This document shows, piece by piece, positions 1 through 6,975 of a DNA stretch of 17,014 bases. The DNA is from an uncultured Lachnospiraceae bacterium (GTDB lineage Bacteria; Bacillota; Clostridia; Lachnospirales; Lachnospiraceae): NCBI GenBank assembly GCA_902795625.1, contig CADBLW010000061.1, forward strand, positions 1 to 17,014, given 5' to 3'. Position 1 is the first letter of the stretch. Each line of letters starts with the position of its first letter. The notes beneath the pieces are model-generated. The model had not been told where the DNA came from. It was given only the letters and a program-made list of their open reading frames with translations, and made no database searches. The position numbers and the translations under genes were made by a program.

Positions 1-1620
1 CTGGAATGCTTCCTGGTCGCCGCGATCGCGCTGACAAGCGAGCACTGCAGGGACAACGGTCAGTACGACATGTTTTTTAAGGATTGGGAAAATGACCGCG
101 GCGTCACGAACATGGGCGTGATCATCGGCTTCATGCAGGATGTTCGGGTGAGGCTTACGTATGATCCGCAGGATGTGGGCGAGATCGCCAATGTGACGAT
201 CCCCACGCTGATGCCGGTGATGCCTACCAAGCCGGTGGCGACGGCGACACCGACGCTGACGCCGACACCGGGACCGACACAGGCACCGGAGGATACGCCG
301 ACGCCGACACCGTCCCCGTCGCCTTCCCCGACGCCGGTGGACCGTTCGCCGCACATGCTGAACATCGATTTTCAGTCGCTTGCGAATGAGGAGACGGACA
401 AGACCGTCAAGGCGATCCACCAGTATTACGCGATGGAGAGGGTCACCAACAAAAACGAGTACACCGGCCTGTGCAGAGGCTACAACCTGGTCGTGATCAC
501 GGCCGAGTCGTTCTGTCCGCTGGCGGTGGATGAGAATTTGACGCCGACGTTGTACAAGCTTGTGCACAGCGGATTTGTCTTCGAGAATTTCTACACGCCC
601 AAGTGGCAGAACAACACGACGGACAGCGAGTACATCGTGTGCACGGGTATTCTGCCCGACACGAAGGACGCCAAGAGTTTCGCGAAGTCCGCGGAAAATT
701 CCGAGCCGCTGGCCCTGCCGCCGATGCTCAAGGCACTCGGCTACACGGCAAGAGCGTTCCATAACCACGACACAACGTACTATGACCGGGATAAGACACA
801 CCCGAACCTGGGGTACGAGTATTTTGCGGTGGACAACGGGCTGGAGATCACGAAACAGTCCCACGAATCCGACCTTGAAATGATGCAGGCGGCGATACCG
901 ATGTTCATCAACGACGATCATTTCCTGGCGTATTTTATGACCATGAGCGGGCACTCGCCGTACACCTGGAGCAACGCGATGTGCAAGAAGAACCGCGAGT
1001 ACGTGGATGATCTGCCGTACACAACCGCCGGAAAATGCTACCTCGCATGCAATATCGAGCTGGACAAGGCGCTGGAGTATCTGATCGAGGAACTCCGAAA
1101 GGCCGGCAAACTGGACAACACGCTGATCGTAATGACCGGAGATCATTATCCGTATGCGCTGTCGGAGGATGAACTCAACGATCTCGCGGGACATAAGATC
1201 GAGAAGGAGTTCGAGCGCTACGCGAACCACTGTGTCATCTGGAGCGGCTCCTTTACGGAGACGGTCACTGTCGACAAGGCATGCTGCAGTCTCGATGTGA
1301 TGCCGACCGTGCTGAACCTCATGGGCGTCGAGTACGATTCCCGACTGTACATGGGCCACGACATGCTCTCGGAGGAGCCGGGCTTCGTGCAGTTCCGAAA
1401 CGGCAGCATCGTCACGGATTACATCCGCTACAGCGCGTCCACCGGAACGACGGAATGGCTGGTGGATGTGGACCTCAGCAAGGAGGACAAGAAGTCGTAC
1501 GTCGAATCGTGCAAGAGCATCGCGAAGACGAAGCTCAACATCGCGCGGGCGATCCTGAGCGTCGACTACTACAAGTACATACAGCATTTGCTGCCGTGGA
1601 TACCGATATCGCGGAATTAA
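1..1620 (+). CDS. LTA synthase/sulfatase-family membrane enzyme, 5' partial
   Basis: The frame is open from base 1, so the start and the N-terminal membrane helices lie outside the window; 539 residues are visible. The C-terminal domain is an alkaline-phosphatase/sulfatase-fold phosphoglycerol transferase of the LtaS type. Visible motifs are ITAESF (metal ligand E169, window numbering), NNTTDSE (T206 at the position of the LtaS catalytic Thr), MSGHSPY (H318) and MTGDHYPY (D381, H382). Such enzymes transfer glycerol-phosphate from phosphatidylglycerol to lipoteichoic acid or related glycolipids outside the membrane. Between the membrane-proximal segment (about residues 1-60) and the catalytic domain (from about 120) is a Thr-Pro/Ser-Pro spacer (about 75-115) that ordinary LtaS proteins lack. 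The exact substrate cannot be read; a phosphoethanolamine or other sulfatase-type transferase is an alternative. The gene ends at a terminator shared with the converging operon. Confidence 0.85.
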   Translation: MECFLVAAIALTSEHCRDNGQYDMFFKDWENDRGVTNMGVIIGFMQDVRVRLTYDPQDVGEIANVTIPTLMPVMPTKPVATATPTLTPTPGPTQAPEDTPTPTPSPSPSPTPVDRSPHMLNIDFQSLANEETDKTVKAIHQYYAMERVTNKNEYTGLCRGYNLVVITAESFCPLAVDENLTPTLYKLVHSGFVFENFYTPKWQNNTTDSEYIVCTGILPDTKDAKSFAKSAENSEPLALPPMLKALGYTARAFHNHDTTYYDRDKTHPNLGYEYFAVDNGLEITKQSHESDLEMMQAAIPMFINDDHFLAYFMTMSGHSPYTWSNAMCKKNREYVDDLPYTTAGKCYLACNIELDKALEYLIEELRKAGKLDNTLIVMTGDHYPYALSEDELNDLAGHKIEKEFERYANHCVIWSGSFTETVTVDKACCSLDVMPTVLNLMGVEYDSRLYMGHDMLSEEPGFVQFRNGSIVTDYIRYSASTGTTEWLVDVDLSKEDKKSYVESCKSIAKTKLNIARAILSVDYYKYIQHLLPWIPISRN

Positions 1621-1625
1621 AACAA

Positions 1626-1656
1626 GGCCGGAGAGTGTAAGCTCTCCGGCCGTTTT
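1626..1656. terminator. Bidirectional intrinsic terminator
   Basis: A perfect 10-bp stem (1626-1635 with 1642-1651, GGCCGGAGAG/CTCTCCGGCC) has a 6-nt loop. It is followed by GTTTTGG on the + strand and TTGTTTTAA on the - strand. It lies 6 nt past the LTA-synthase-like stop and downstream of the converging dehydrogenase, so it can serve both. Confidence 0.85.
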
Positions 1657-1698
1657 GGTGTGATCGGTTTTTTGTGTGATCAGCAGTTTGGTGTGATC
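1653..1698. repeat. Three short direct repeats of TTTGGTGTGATC
   Basis: Three near-identical copies (1653-1665, 1668-1681, 1687-1698) repeat with a period of 16-17 bp in the gap between the convergent genes. Each ends in GTGTGATC. No function is evident; recent slippage duplication or a small protein-binding cluster are both possible. Confidence 0.55.
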
Positions 1699-1730
1699 AT
1701 CGCTTTGTCTGAGGTCAGTGCGTTACAGGA

Positions 1731-2474
1731 TCAATTCTTCGGTGCGATCCCGTTGCGCTGCGGTCGCACGGTGATGTCCGTGACCACCATGCCGTCCCGT
1801 GTCGAAAGCGCTGTCATCGCGCAGTTCGCGACTTCCTCGGCGGTGAGCCGGTACAGCGGATCATCCTTCGTCGAAAAATCCGCGTTTCGGTAGAGGGCGG
1901 TGTCCGTCAGGTCCGGGTGGATCGTGATGACCCGAACGCTGTGCTTCCTCGCCTCCTCGAACAGGCTCGCGGAAAATGAGGTGAGCGCTGCCTTTGTGGC
2001 TCCGTACGCGCACCCATGAGTGTTGGAGCTGCTCTTTGCGGTGACGGAGGAAACATTCAGGATCGTTCCGGCGCACTCGCGCAGATGCGGCAGCAGCAGA
2101 CCCGTGAGGATCATCGGGGCTGCGACGTTGACGGCGGTCATCTCCGCGATCGCCTTCGGGGCGATCGTGTCGTGCGGTCCGTAGTAGGCAGTCCCGGCAG
2201 CGTTGACAAGCAGCGAGATCTCTGAGGCGAGAGGTTTTACATTGCGCTCGATCGCGGCGGTGTCGGTCAGATCCACCGGCAGAAACCGGAAGTTCGCATG
2301 GGAAGGCGCGCCGCTTTCGTTGCGGCCGATCCCGTATACAATGTATCCGTCCTCAAGCAGGCGGTCGGCGATGCATCGGCCGATCCCGGAGGTGGCACCG
2401 GTCACAAGAGCGGTGCGGGGAGTATCGGCGCGGGAAGACGGTCCCTGCGGTGCGGTTTCGAATTGTTCGTTCAT
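1731..2474 (-). CDS. Short-chain dehydrogenase/reductase (SDR)
   Basis: A 247-residue classical SDR. It has the cofactor motif TGATSGIG (25-32), Arg51 after the second strand (GIGRN, which favours NADP(H)), the structural NAAG motif (91-94), and the catalytic triad S143 (NVSSV), Y157 and K161 (YGATK). The roughly 20 residues before the Rossmann fold are disordered-looking. The start is fixed by an AAGGAG site (2481-2486) six bases upstream. It is the last gene of the leftward operon, 44 nt after the radical SAM gene, and terminates toward the 1626-1651 hairpin. SDRs reduce carbonyls or oxidise alcohols on very varied small molecules, so the substrate cannot be inferred. The C-terminal third is less typical (IHPDLTDTALYR in place of the usual PG motif). 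Confidence 0.9.
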   Translation of the reverse strand: MNEQFETAPQGPSSRADTPRTALVTGATSGIGRCIADRLLEDGYIVYGIGRNESGAPSHANFRFLPVDLTDTAAIERNVKPLASEISLLVNAAGTAYYGPHDTIAPKAIAEMTAVNVAAPMILTGLLLPHLRECAGTILNVSSVTAKSSSNTHGCAYGATKAALTSFSASLFEEARKHSVRVITIHPDLTDTALYRNADFSTKDDPLYRLTAEEVANCAMTALSTRDGMVVTDITVRPQRNGIAPKN

Positions 2475-2518
2475 GAAAGACTCCTTGAGAAAAAAGGTTT
2501 ATTATCGTGTATTTCTGC

Positions 2519-3655
2519 TCACGTCGCGTCATCCCACAGGAAGATCCGCTCCCGCGGCAAAACCTCGCTGAGACGGTTCACCGCAAGCTTCGTCAGCGGC
2601 TCGCCGGTTTCGGCGGGATAATGGTACACGCCGTCTGTCAGCTCATACGGATAGCAGGTGACCGCGCAGGGGCGGTGACGGCGCATCTCCTTCAGATACT
2701 CGCGGGAGATGCGGAACAGTCCGACGCTCACATCGTGGATGCGATCCATCGGGAGCGTGTCGAAAACGGTATCAAACATTGCGTCATACACGGTTTGCGC
2801 GTCGTGGACGGCGATCATCGGGTCGAAGCACAGGCGGACCTTCCAGCCGAGGGAGATCGCCTCTGCGGCAAATTCCAGTCTCGCGGACAGCGAAGGCGTG
2901 CGGTGCTCCATGGCGCGGATGACCGGGTCTGGCGAGAGCGTGACGGCGAGAATGATATTTTCAGGAACCGGCAGGCTTCGGAGAACGCTCCGGGCAGCGG
3001 ATTTTGTGCGCAGCTCCAGCGTGAGGCCGGGGTGAGCTTCCGCGTAACCGGTCCAGTCGGCGACATAGCCCAAAAGCGGTTCCAAAGCAAACAGGTCAGT
3101 GTCGTAGCTGATGCAGACGTAGAGAGGATTTTCCGTGTCGGAGCCGTCGCGGATCTGCGGGGCGGAACCGGAGTCGACAGCAGACAGCAGATCGGTTTCT
3201 TCGGGACCCGCACAGAGAAGTCTGTCAAGCGTCGCGAAGGTCGCCTCGAGATTGACGAAGACGACGATGTTGCCGGAGGGGTACATCCCCTGCAGGTAAC
3301 AGTACTCGCAGTCGAACACGCAGTTCATCACATCGGAGGAATAGAAGAAGCGGTCGTTGTCAAAATCCTGGCACACCGGGGCGCCCTCATAGACGCGGGG
3401 GCGGTCGGAGACGGCGAGGATCAGCGCCTGGGCCTTCTTCTGCAGAACCGGATTCTGGTGCGCCCGGTTGAACACGTCTCGGTAATCGCGGATCAGGATC
3501 CGCTCGGCATCGGGAAGCCGCGAGAGGATCCGCTGTGCGCGCGGGTAGGTGAGAGCCGCCTCCTCAACATAGATCACGGAAAATGGCTTCCGGTAAGCGA
3601 CGGAAGAGCCCTCCCGGTCAGCAGAGGCAGGAGAGTCGGAACGCGTCAAGGACAT
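2519..3655 (-). CDS. Radical SAM protein of the spore photoproduct lyase (SPL) family
   Basis: 378 residues from the chosen start. The cluster motif CVFDCEYCYLQ gives C112, C116 and C119 (Cx3Cx2C), the 4Fe-4S/SAM site, and the following YLQ is typical of SPL-family proteins rather than of the general radical SAM family. C181 (VCISYDTD) may sit where SPL has its hydrogen-donor cysteine; this is a loose match. SPL repairs the UV thymine dimer of spores (5-thyminyl-5,6-dihydrothymine) with a 5'-deoxyadenosyl radical, but many homologues have no proven substrate, so DNA repair is inference. ATG at 3655 is preferred over the in-frame ATG at 3688 because a perfect AAAGGAGGG (3661-3669) lies six bases upstream. 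It begins 38 nt inside the preceding gene, which suggests translational coupling. Confidence 0.85.
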   Translation of the reverse strand: MSLTRSDSPASADREGSSVAYRKPFSVIYVEEAALTYPRAQRILSRLPDAERILIRDYRDVFNRAHQNPVLQKKAQALILAVSDRPRVYEGAPVCQDFDNDRFFYSSDVMNCVFDCEYCYLQGMYPSGNIVVFVNLEATFATLDRLLCAGPEETDLLSAVDSGSAPQIRDGSDTENPLYVCISYDTDLFALEPLLGYVADWTGYAEAHPGLTLELRTKSAARSVLRSLPVPENIILAVTLSPDPVIRAMEHRTPSLSARLEFAAEAISLGWKVRLCFDPMIAVHDAQTVYDAMFDTVFDTLPMDRIHDVSVGLFRISREYLKEMRRHRPCAVTCYPYELTDGVYHYPAETGEPLTKLAVNRLSEVLPRERIFLWDDAT

Positions 3656-4463
3656 CCTTGCCCTCCTTTCTGGAACGAAGAAGGACATCGCCCTCGTAAT
3701 CCAGTCCGTGCAGCGGGAAGAAGTCGCGCAGATGCGCGATCGCGTAGCCGCGCTCCAGCTCGTAGTACTGGATCAGCCGCCGCAGCTCGTGCTCCATCGT
3801 GACGGAGCAGTGCAGGCTTCGGCAGAAATAGTCGATGACGGCTTCCTCCTCCTCGCTGTAGCGGGAGCGCCGCGGAACGAACGAGGCAAACCGCAGCAGT
3901 GTCTCGGAGACGCACGGCGCGGTGCCCTCGAGAAGCTCGAAGACTTCGGTGGGCGAGACATCGGACGAATCGTACCCGTGGTCGGAGACAATCTTAAAGA
4001 AAAACATGCGGTCAGTCGTAAAATGCCCGATCGCCGCCTGGTACAGAGCGGCGGCCTCCATATCAAACAGGAACGCATCGCCGCCGTCGTGTTCGACAGC
4101 GGAAAATGTCGTCAGCGCGCCCTGCAGATGCTCATGCATATATAAAAGGTCGGGGTAGAAACGGCGGCCGGTGGCATGCTCGGCGATTGAGTGGACCAGA
4201 TACAGGGAGCCGGCCGAAACGGTCCGGTCGGAGCAGCCGCACAGGCCGATGTTGGCAAAGATGTCCTCCTCGCCTGGCGCAAGCAGCGCAAGGGCCTCGC
4301 TGAGAGCGACAGCCGCAGGCACGGGGGATGTCCCCGTGATGATCACCGTGGCCTCCTCGCCGAGGAAGACCTGCTCGCGGTGAAATGTATCGTCGCGTTT
4401 GCAGGCAAACCGCCTTATGAACGGCGCAGCCTCCATGTACATGGCACAGGCAATGTAGATCAT
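3618..4463 (-). CDS. Nucleoside phosphorylase/nucleosidase-fold protein (MTAN-like) with extra C-terminal region
   Basis: 281 residues from ATG 4463, set by GGAGG (4470-4474) six bases upstream; a longer in-frame start at 4562 has no such support. Residues 1-195 look like the PNP_UDP_1 fold of methylthioadenosine/S-adenosylhomocysteine nucleosidase or futalosine hydrolase. E11 (MYME) corresponds to the N-terminal catalytic Glu, a TGTSPVPAA loop lies at 43-51 where MTAN has GIGKVNAA, DMEAAALYQ (134-142) matches the substrate-binding MEAAA motif, and KIVSDHG (157-163) holds the likely catalytic Asp161. Residues about 196-281 are an added charged, helical-looking region that I do not recognise. 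The gene leads the operon and overlaps the radical SAM gene. Cleaving 5'-deoxyadenosine or a related nucleoside for that partner is plausible but unproven. Confidence 0.75.
   Translation of the reverse strand: MIYIACAMYMEAAPFIRRFACKRDDTFHREQVFLGEEATVIITGTSPVPAAVALSEALALLAPGEEDIFANIGLCGCSDRTVSAGSLYLVHSIAEHATGRRFYPDLLYMHEHLQGALTTFSAVEHDGGDAFLFDMEAAALYQAAIGHFTTDRMFFFKIVSDHGYDSSDVSPTEVFELLEGTAPCVSETLLRFASFVPRRSRYSEEEEAVIDYFCRSLHCSVTMEHELRRLIQYYELERGYAIAHLRDFFPLHGLDYEGDVLLRSRKEGKDVLDAFRLSCLC
3661..3669 (-). promoter_or_regulatory. Ribosome binding site deciding the SPL-like start
   Basis: AAAGGAGGG on the - strand has its GGAGG core six bases before ATG 3655. It lies inside the 3' end of the upstream nucleosidase-like gene. 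The alternative ATG at 3688 has only a weak, badly spaced GAGGG. Confidence 0.8.
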
Positions 4464-4469
4464 GCAAAA

Positions 4470-4474
4470 CCTCC
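4470..4474 (-). promoter_or_regulatory. Ribosome binding site deciding the nucleosidase-like start
   Basis: GGAGG on the - strand, six bases before ATG 4463. It selects MIYIACAMYMEAAP as the N-terminus, which agrees with where MTAN-fold proteins begin. Confidence 0.75.
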
Positions 4475-4528
4475 GCGTACATAACGTACAGAAAATGGTT
4501 AAAATACTGTTAAAAGTAAGAAATTCTA

Positions 4529-4557
4529 TTGAGAAAGAGATTGTTTGCGTATACAAT
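4529..4557 (+). promoter_or_regulatory. Sigma-A promoter for the xylanase gene
   Basis: TTGAGA (4529-4534), a 17-bp spacer and TACAAT (4552-4557), five of six matches in each box, in an AT-rich stretch between divergent genes. It predicts a leader of about 165 nt before ATG 4727. I could not place a convincing promoter for the leftward operon, although TTGACA occurs on the - strand at 4557-4562. Confidence 0.65.
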
Positions 4558-4589
4558 GTCAATATACCACAGATCCGGCGGTTAGAAAA

Positions 4590-4640
4590 GGAAAATGAAA
4601 ACCCGGGGGACAGTGACCCGGCGGGCGGAGATCATTTTCC
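4590..4640 (+). repeat. Nested inverted repeats in the xylanase leader
   Basis: An outer 9-bp repeat pairs GGAAAATGA (4590-4598) with TCATTTTCC (4632-4640). Inside it CCGGG (4603-4607) pairs with CCCGG (4617-4621). No U-run follows, so it is not a simple terminator. The outer arms are copies of the word that recurs across the window. It could be an mRNA 5' structure or a paired DNA site. Confidence 0.5.
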
Positions 4641-4726
4641 GTGTACGATCCTGTCGTGACCGCCCGATCATGACCCTGGAGAGGGTCGTTAAAAACTACT
4701 ACATCAATCCGAAAAGAGGAAACATC

Positions 4727-6547
4727 ATGAATCACAAGACGCGGATCGTGCTTGCATGCCTTATGATGGCCGTCCTTGCGATGGTGCTCACGGCATGCGA
4801 CTCGACCAAGAACGAGACGAAACCCGCGGCGACGGATACTCCTGCGGCAACCGCCACGGAAGCTCCGACGCCCGAGCCGACGGCGACAAGCACGCCGGTT
4901 CCGACGGAGACTCCCACTCCGACCAACACGCCGTCTCCTTCGCCGACCCCGGCGTATGATTACGAGACGCTGCACAACACGGAGTACACGTCGCTGAAGG
5001 AAGCATACAAGGATTACTTCATGATCGGTACGATCTACACGGAGATGATCCTGAGCGGCAAGGATAAGGATCTTGTGCTTGCCAACTACGACATCATCAC
5101 TCCCGAGAACCTGATGAAGCCCGAGGAGATGCAGAGAACGCAGGGTACCTTCAAGTACACCGCTTCCGACAAGATGATGGAATTTGCCCAGGCCAACAAG
5201 CTGACGGTTCACGGCCACTGCCTCGCATGGCATCAGCAGAGCGGCAACTGGCTCGGAACGAGCGCGAAGGACCGCGAGGAAGCCATCGAGCAGCTGCGCG
5301 CGCACATCAACGGTGTAGCCGGCCACTATCAGGGTCAGATCTACTCCTGGGATGTTGTGAACGAGGCCATCAACGACGGCGTCAATCTTCCTGCCGACGG
5401 CGACTGGAAGAAGTGCCTCCGTCAGTCCCAGTGGACGAAGTCCATCGGTGACGACTACATTGAGATCGCGTTCCAGCTCGCTCACGAGGCGGCTCCGGAC
5501 GCAAAGCTGTACTACAACGATTACAACCTTGATCAGCCCGCGAAGGCGAAGATCGTAGCGGCCATGGTTGCGGATATGAAGAGCCGCGGCATCCCGATCG
5601 ACGGCATCGGCATGCAGGGCCATTATTCCACGACGACATCCATCACCAACGTGCGCAACAGTCTGGAGATGTTCGGCAAGATCGACGGCATCACCGTCAG
5701 CGTATCCGAGCTGGATGTTCAGATCAACGGCATCAAGAAGGGTCAGTACGACGGTGAGCAGGAGATGCAGCAGGCGATCTTCTATGCGCGTCTGTTCAAT
5801 CTCTACAAGGAGTATTCCGACCTGATCGAGCGTGTCACCTTCTGGGGCTACAAGGACAACACCAGCTGGCGCGCGGACAGCGCACCGCTGCTGTTCAAGG
5901 CAGACCTGTCCCCGAAGGAAGCATACTACGCGGTACTCAACCCGGATGCTTATGCGGCTCTCGGACCGCAGGAGGTAAAGCCCACCACGAAGAAGCTTGA
6001 GGCAGCCAAGGGAACGCCGACCATTGACGGCGAGATCGATGACTGCTGGAGCGCGGCTACGGCGTATGACATCAACATCGCAGTCATGGCATGGCAGGGC
6101 GCCAAGGGCACGGTTAAGTACATGTGGGATGAGAACAACTTCTACGCCCTCTTCGAGGTCGCCGACAGTGTTCTCAACAAGGACAACAGCAACACCTACG
6201 AGCAGGATTCCATCGAGCTGTTCCTTGACCAGAACAACTGCAAGGAGAGCACGTACGACAAGAACTGCGGACAGTATCGCTGCAACTACGAAAGCGAGCT
6301 GTCGTACGGTACGGTTCCTTCCAAGGACGGTGTTACGGCGAAGGCGGTCAAGACGGCGACCGGATACCGCGTTGAGATTGCGGTTCCGATGCTGATCGAG
6401 GCGAAAGAAGGTGTCGTGATGGGTGTTGACGGCCACATCAACGACGCTAACGACAAGGGCGCGCGTGTCAGCGTCATGAAGTTGAACGCTACCCAGGACA
6501 GCGATTACACGAATCCGGCCGCATGGGCGGAGATCACGCTGAAGTAA
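4727..6547 (+). CDS. Endo-1,4-beta-xylanase, GH10 catalytic domain plus CBM9, lipoprotein
   Basis: 606 residues. The start is the ATG that gives a lipoprotein signal: basic MNHKTR, a hydrophobic stretch and lipobox LTAC with Cys24 as the lipidated residue. The frame stays open upstream to 4595, but that start would bury the signal and has a poorly spaced ribosome site. A Thr-Pro spacer (about 36-76) is followed by a GH10 barrel (about 84-410) with HGHCLAWHQQ (162-171), acid/base E213 in WDVVNEA and nucleophile E328 in SVSELD. Residues about 422-606 form a CBM9-type module (TIDGEIDDCW, then DSIELFLDQNN), which in other xylanases binds xylan or cellulose chain ends. The enzyme would hydrolyse internal xylan bonds while tethered to the outer membrane face. 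It is monocistronic, with its own promoter and a hairpin 103 nt downstream. Confidence 0.95.
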   Translation: MNHKTRIVLACLMMAVLAMVLTACDSTKNETKPAATDTPAATATEAPTPEPTATSTPVPTETPTPTNTPSPSPTPAYDYETLHNTEYTSLKEAYKDYFMIGTIYTEMILSGKDKDLVLANYDIITPENLMKPEEMQRTQGTFKYTASDKMMEFAQANKLTVHGHCLAWHQQSGNWLGTSAKDREEAIEQLRAHINGVAGHYQGQIYSWDVVNEAINDGVNLPADGDWKKCLRQSQWTKSIGDDYIEIAFQLAHEAAPDAKLYYNDYNLDQPAKAKIVAAMVADMKSRGIPIDGIGMQGHYSTTTSITNVRNSLEMFGKIDGITVSVSELDVQINGIKKGQYDGEQEMQQAIFYARLFNLYKEYSDLIERVTFWGYKDNTSWRADSAPLLFKADLSPKEAYYAVLNPDAYAALGPQEVKPTTKKLEAAKGTPTIDGEIDDCWSAATAYDINIAVMAWQGAKGTVKYMWDENNFYALFEVADSVLNKDNSNTYEQDSIELFLDQNNCKESTYDKNCGQYRCNYESELSYGTVPSKDGVTAKAVKTATGYRVEIAVPMLIEAKEGVVMGVDGHINDANDKGARVSVMKLNATQDSDYTNPAAWAEITLK

Positions 6548-6650
6548 CCCGGTGATCCTGCTGCGTTTCTTAAGCGCGGACCGGACGATTCAGAATTTGA
6601 ATTATAACCAGGGTATAAGAAAATACATCTTTTCGCCCAAAAGGACAAAG

Positions 6651-6700
6651 AATGACAAATTCAGGCAGTACTGCGGTACTGTCTGAATTTTTGTCATTTT
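6651..6700 (+). terminator. Long hairpin downstream of the xylanase, probable terminator
   Basis: AATGACAAATTCAGGCAGTAC (6651-6671) pairs with 6676-6698 over about 21 bp, with a two-base bulge and one G-T wobble and a 4-nt loop. Only a four-T run follows, so termination may be weak. The stem could also protect the mRNA 3' end. Confidence 0.6.
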
Positions 6701-6729
6701 ACGCGCAAAATAATATAAAAATTGCGCAA

Positions 6730-6747
6730 CACAACACCGATGTTGTG
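6730..6747. promoter_or_regulatory. 18-bp inverted repeat, candidate operator
   Basis: CACAACA-CCGA-TGTTGTG has perfect 7-bp arms around a 4-bp centre. It lies about 54 bp upstream of the candidate sortase-gene promoter, in AT-rich DNA. The size and symmetry fit a dimeric regulator site; I do not recognise the family. Confidence 0.4.
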
Positions 6748-6800
6748 ATAAATGCACAAAAAACACCATATATTTCATGAATTTTGTACAATTTTTTACC

Positions 6801-6830
6801 TTGACTTGGAAATAGTTAAGGTGTTAACAT
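6801..6830 (+). promoter_or_regulatory. Candidate promoter for the sortase/surface protein unit
   Basis: TTGACT (6801-6806), an 18-bp spacer and TAACAT (6825-6830). The -35 box is strong and the -10 box moderate (four of six). It would leave a leader of about 140 nt before ATG 6976. Confidence 0.5.
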
Positions 6831-6925
6831 AACGCTCGGAGTGTAGCCGGGAAGGGCATAGTAACAAAGGGAGAAACTAAGTCACATGAGAGCATAACTG
6901 CCAATATGTGGTCTTGGTTTTTTTG
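6831..6925 (+). ncRNA. Structured leader of the sortase gene, family not recognised
   Basis: This sits in the 428-nt gene-free gap 6548-6975. CTCGG (6835-6839) can pair with CCGGG (6847-6851). A purine-rich segment (about 6852-6895) without an obvious ORF follows, then CCAA (6901-6904) can pair with TTGG (6914-6917), leading directly into seven T residues (6918-6924). A leader ending in a short stem plus U-run before the gene resembles an attenuator or cis-regulatory RNA. The terminal stem is only 4 bp, and I could not match the segment to c-di-GMP, SAM, glycine, T-box or other riboswitch consensus sequences. Confidence 0.35.
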
Positions 6926-6975
6926 TGTCCTTAGGGGAATACTGAAGGCGTGCACTGCGCAGAGGAGAGAAAAAT

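Noticed and set aside
692..703. CGGAAAATTCCG as a repeated palindromic operator (also near 11453)
   Set aside because: Not a perfect palindrome and both copies are inside coding regions; it probably belongs to the general CGGAAAAT enrichment.
3656..3688. Longer start of the SPL-like gene at 3688
   Set aside because: Only a weak ribosome site precedes it, while AAAGGAGGG precedes the ATG at 3655.
2507..3802. 431-codon + strand frame over the radical SAM gene
   Set aside because: Low-complexity shadow; the opposite strand has clear CxxxCxxC and ribosome-site evidence.
4595..4726. In-frame N-terminal extension of the xylanase
   Set aside because: It would hide the lipoprotein signal and has a badly spaced ribosome site; treated as leader.
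4559..6436. 625-codon open frame on the - strand opposite the xylanase
   Set aside because: It mirrors the xylanase codons, has no ribosome site or recognisable domain, and is rich in Arg/Leu/Val as expected of the complement of a GC-rich gene.
6831..6925. c-di-GMP or other named riboswitch
   Set aside because: The conserved core sequences of the families I know are absent, so it was left as an unassigned leader.
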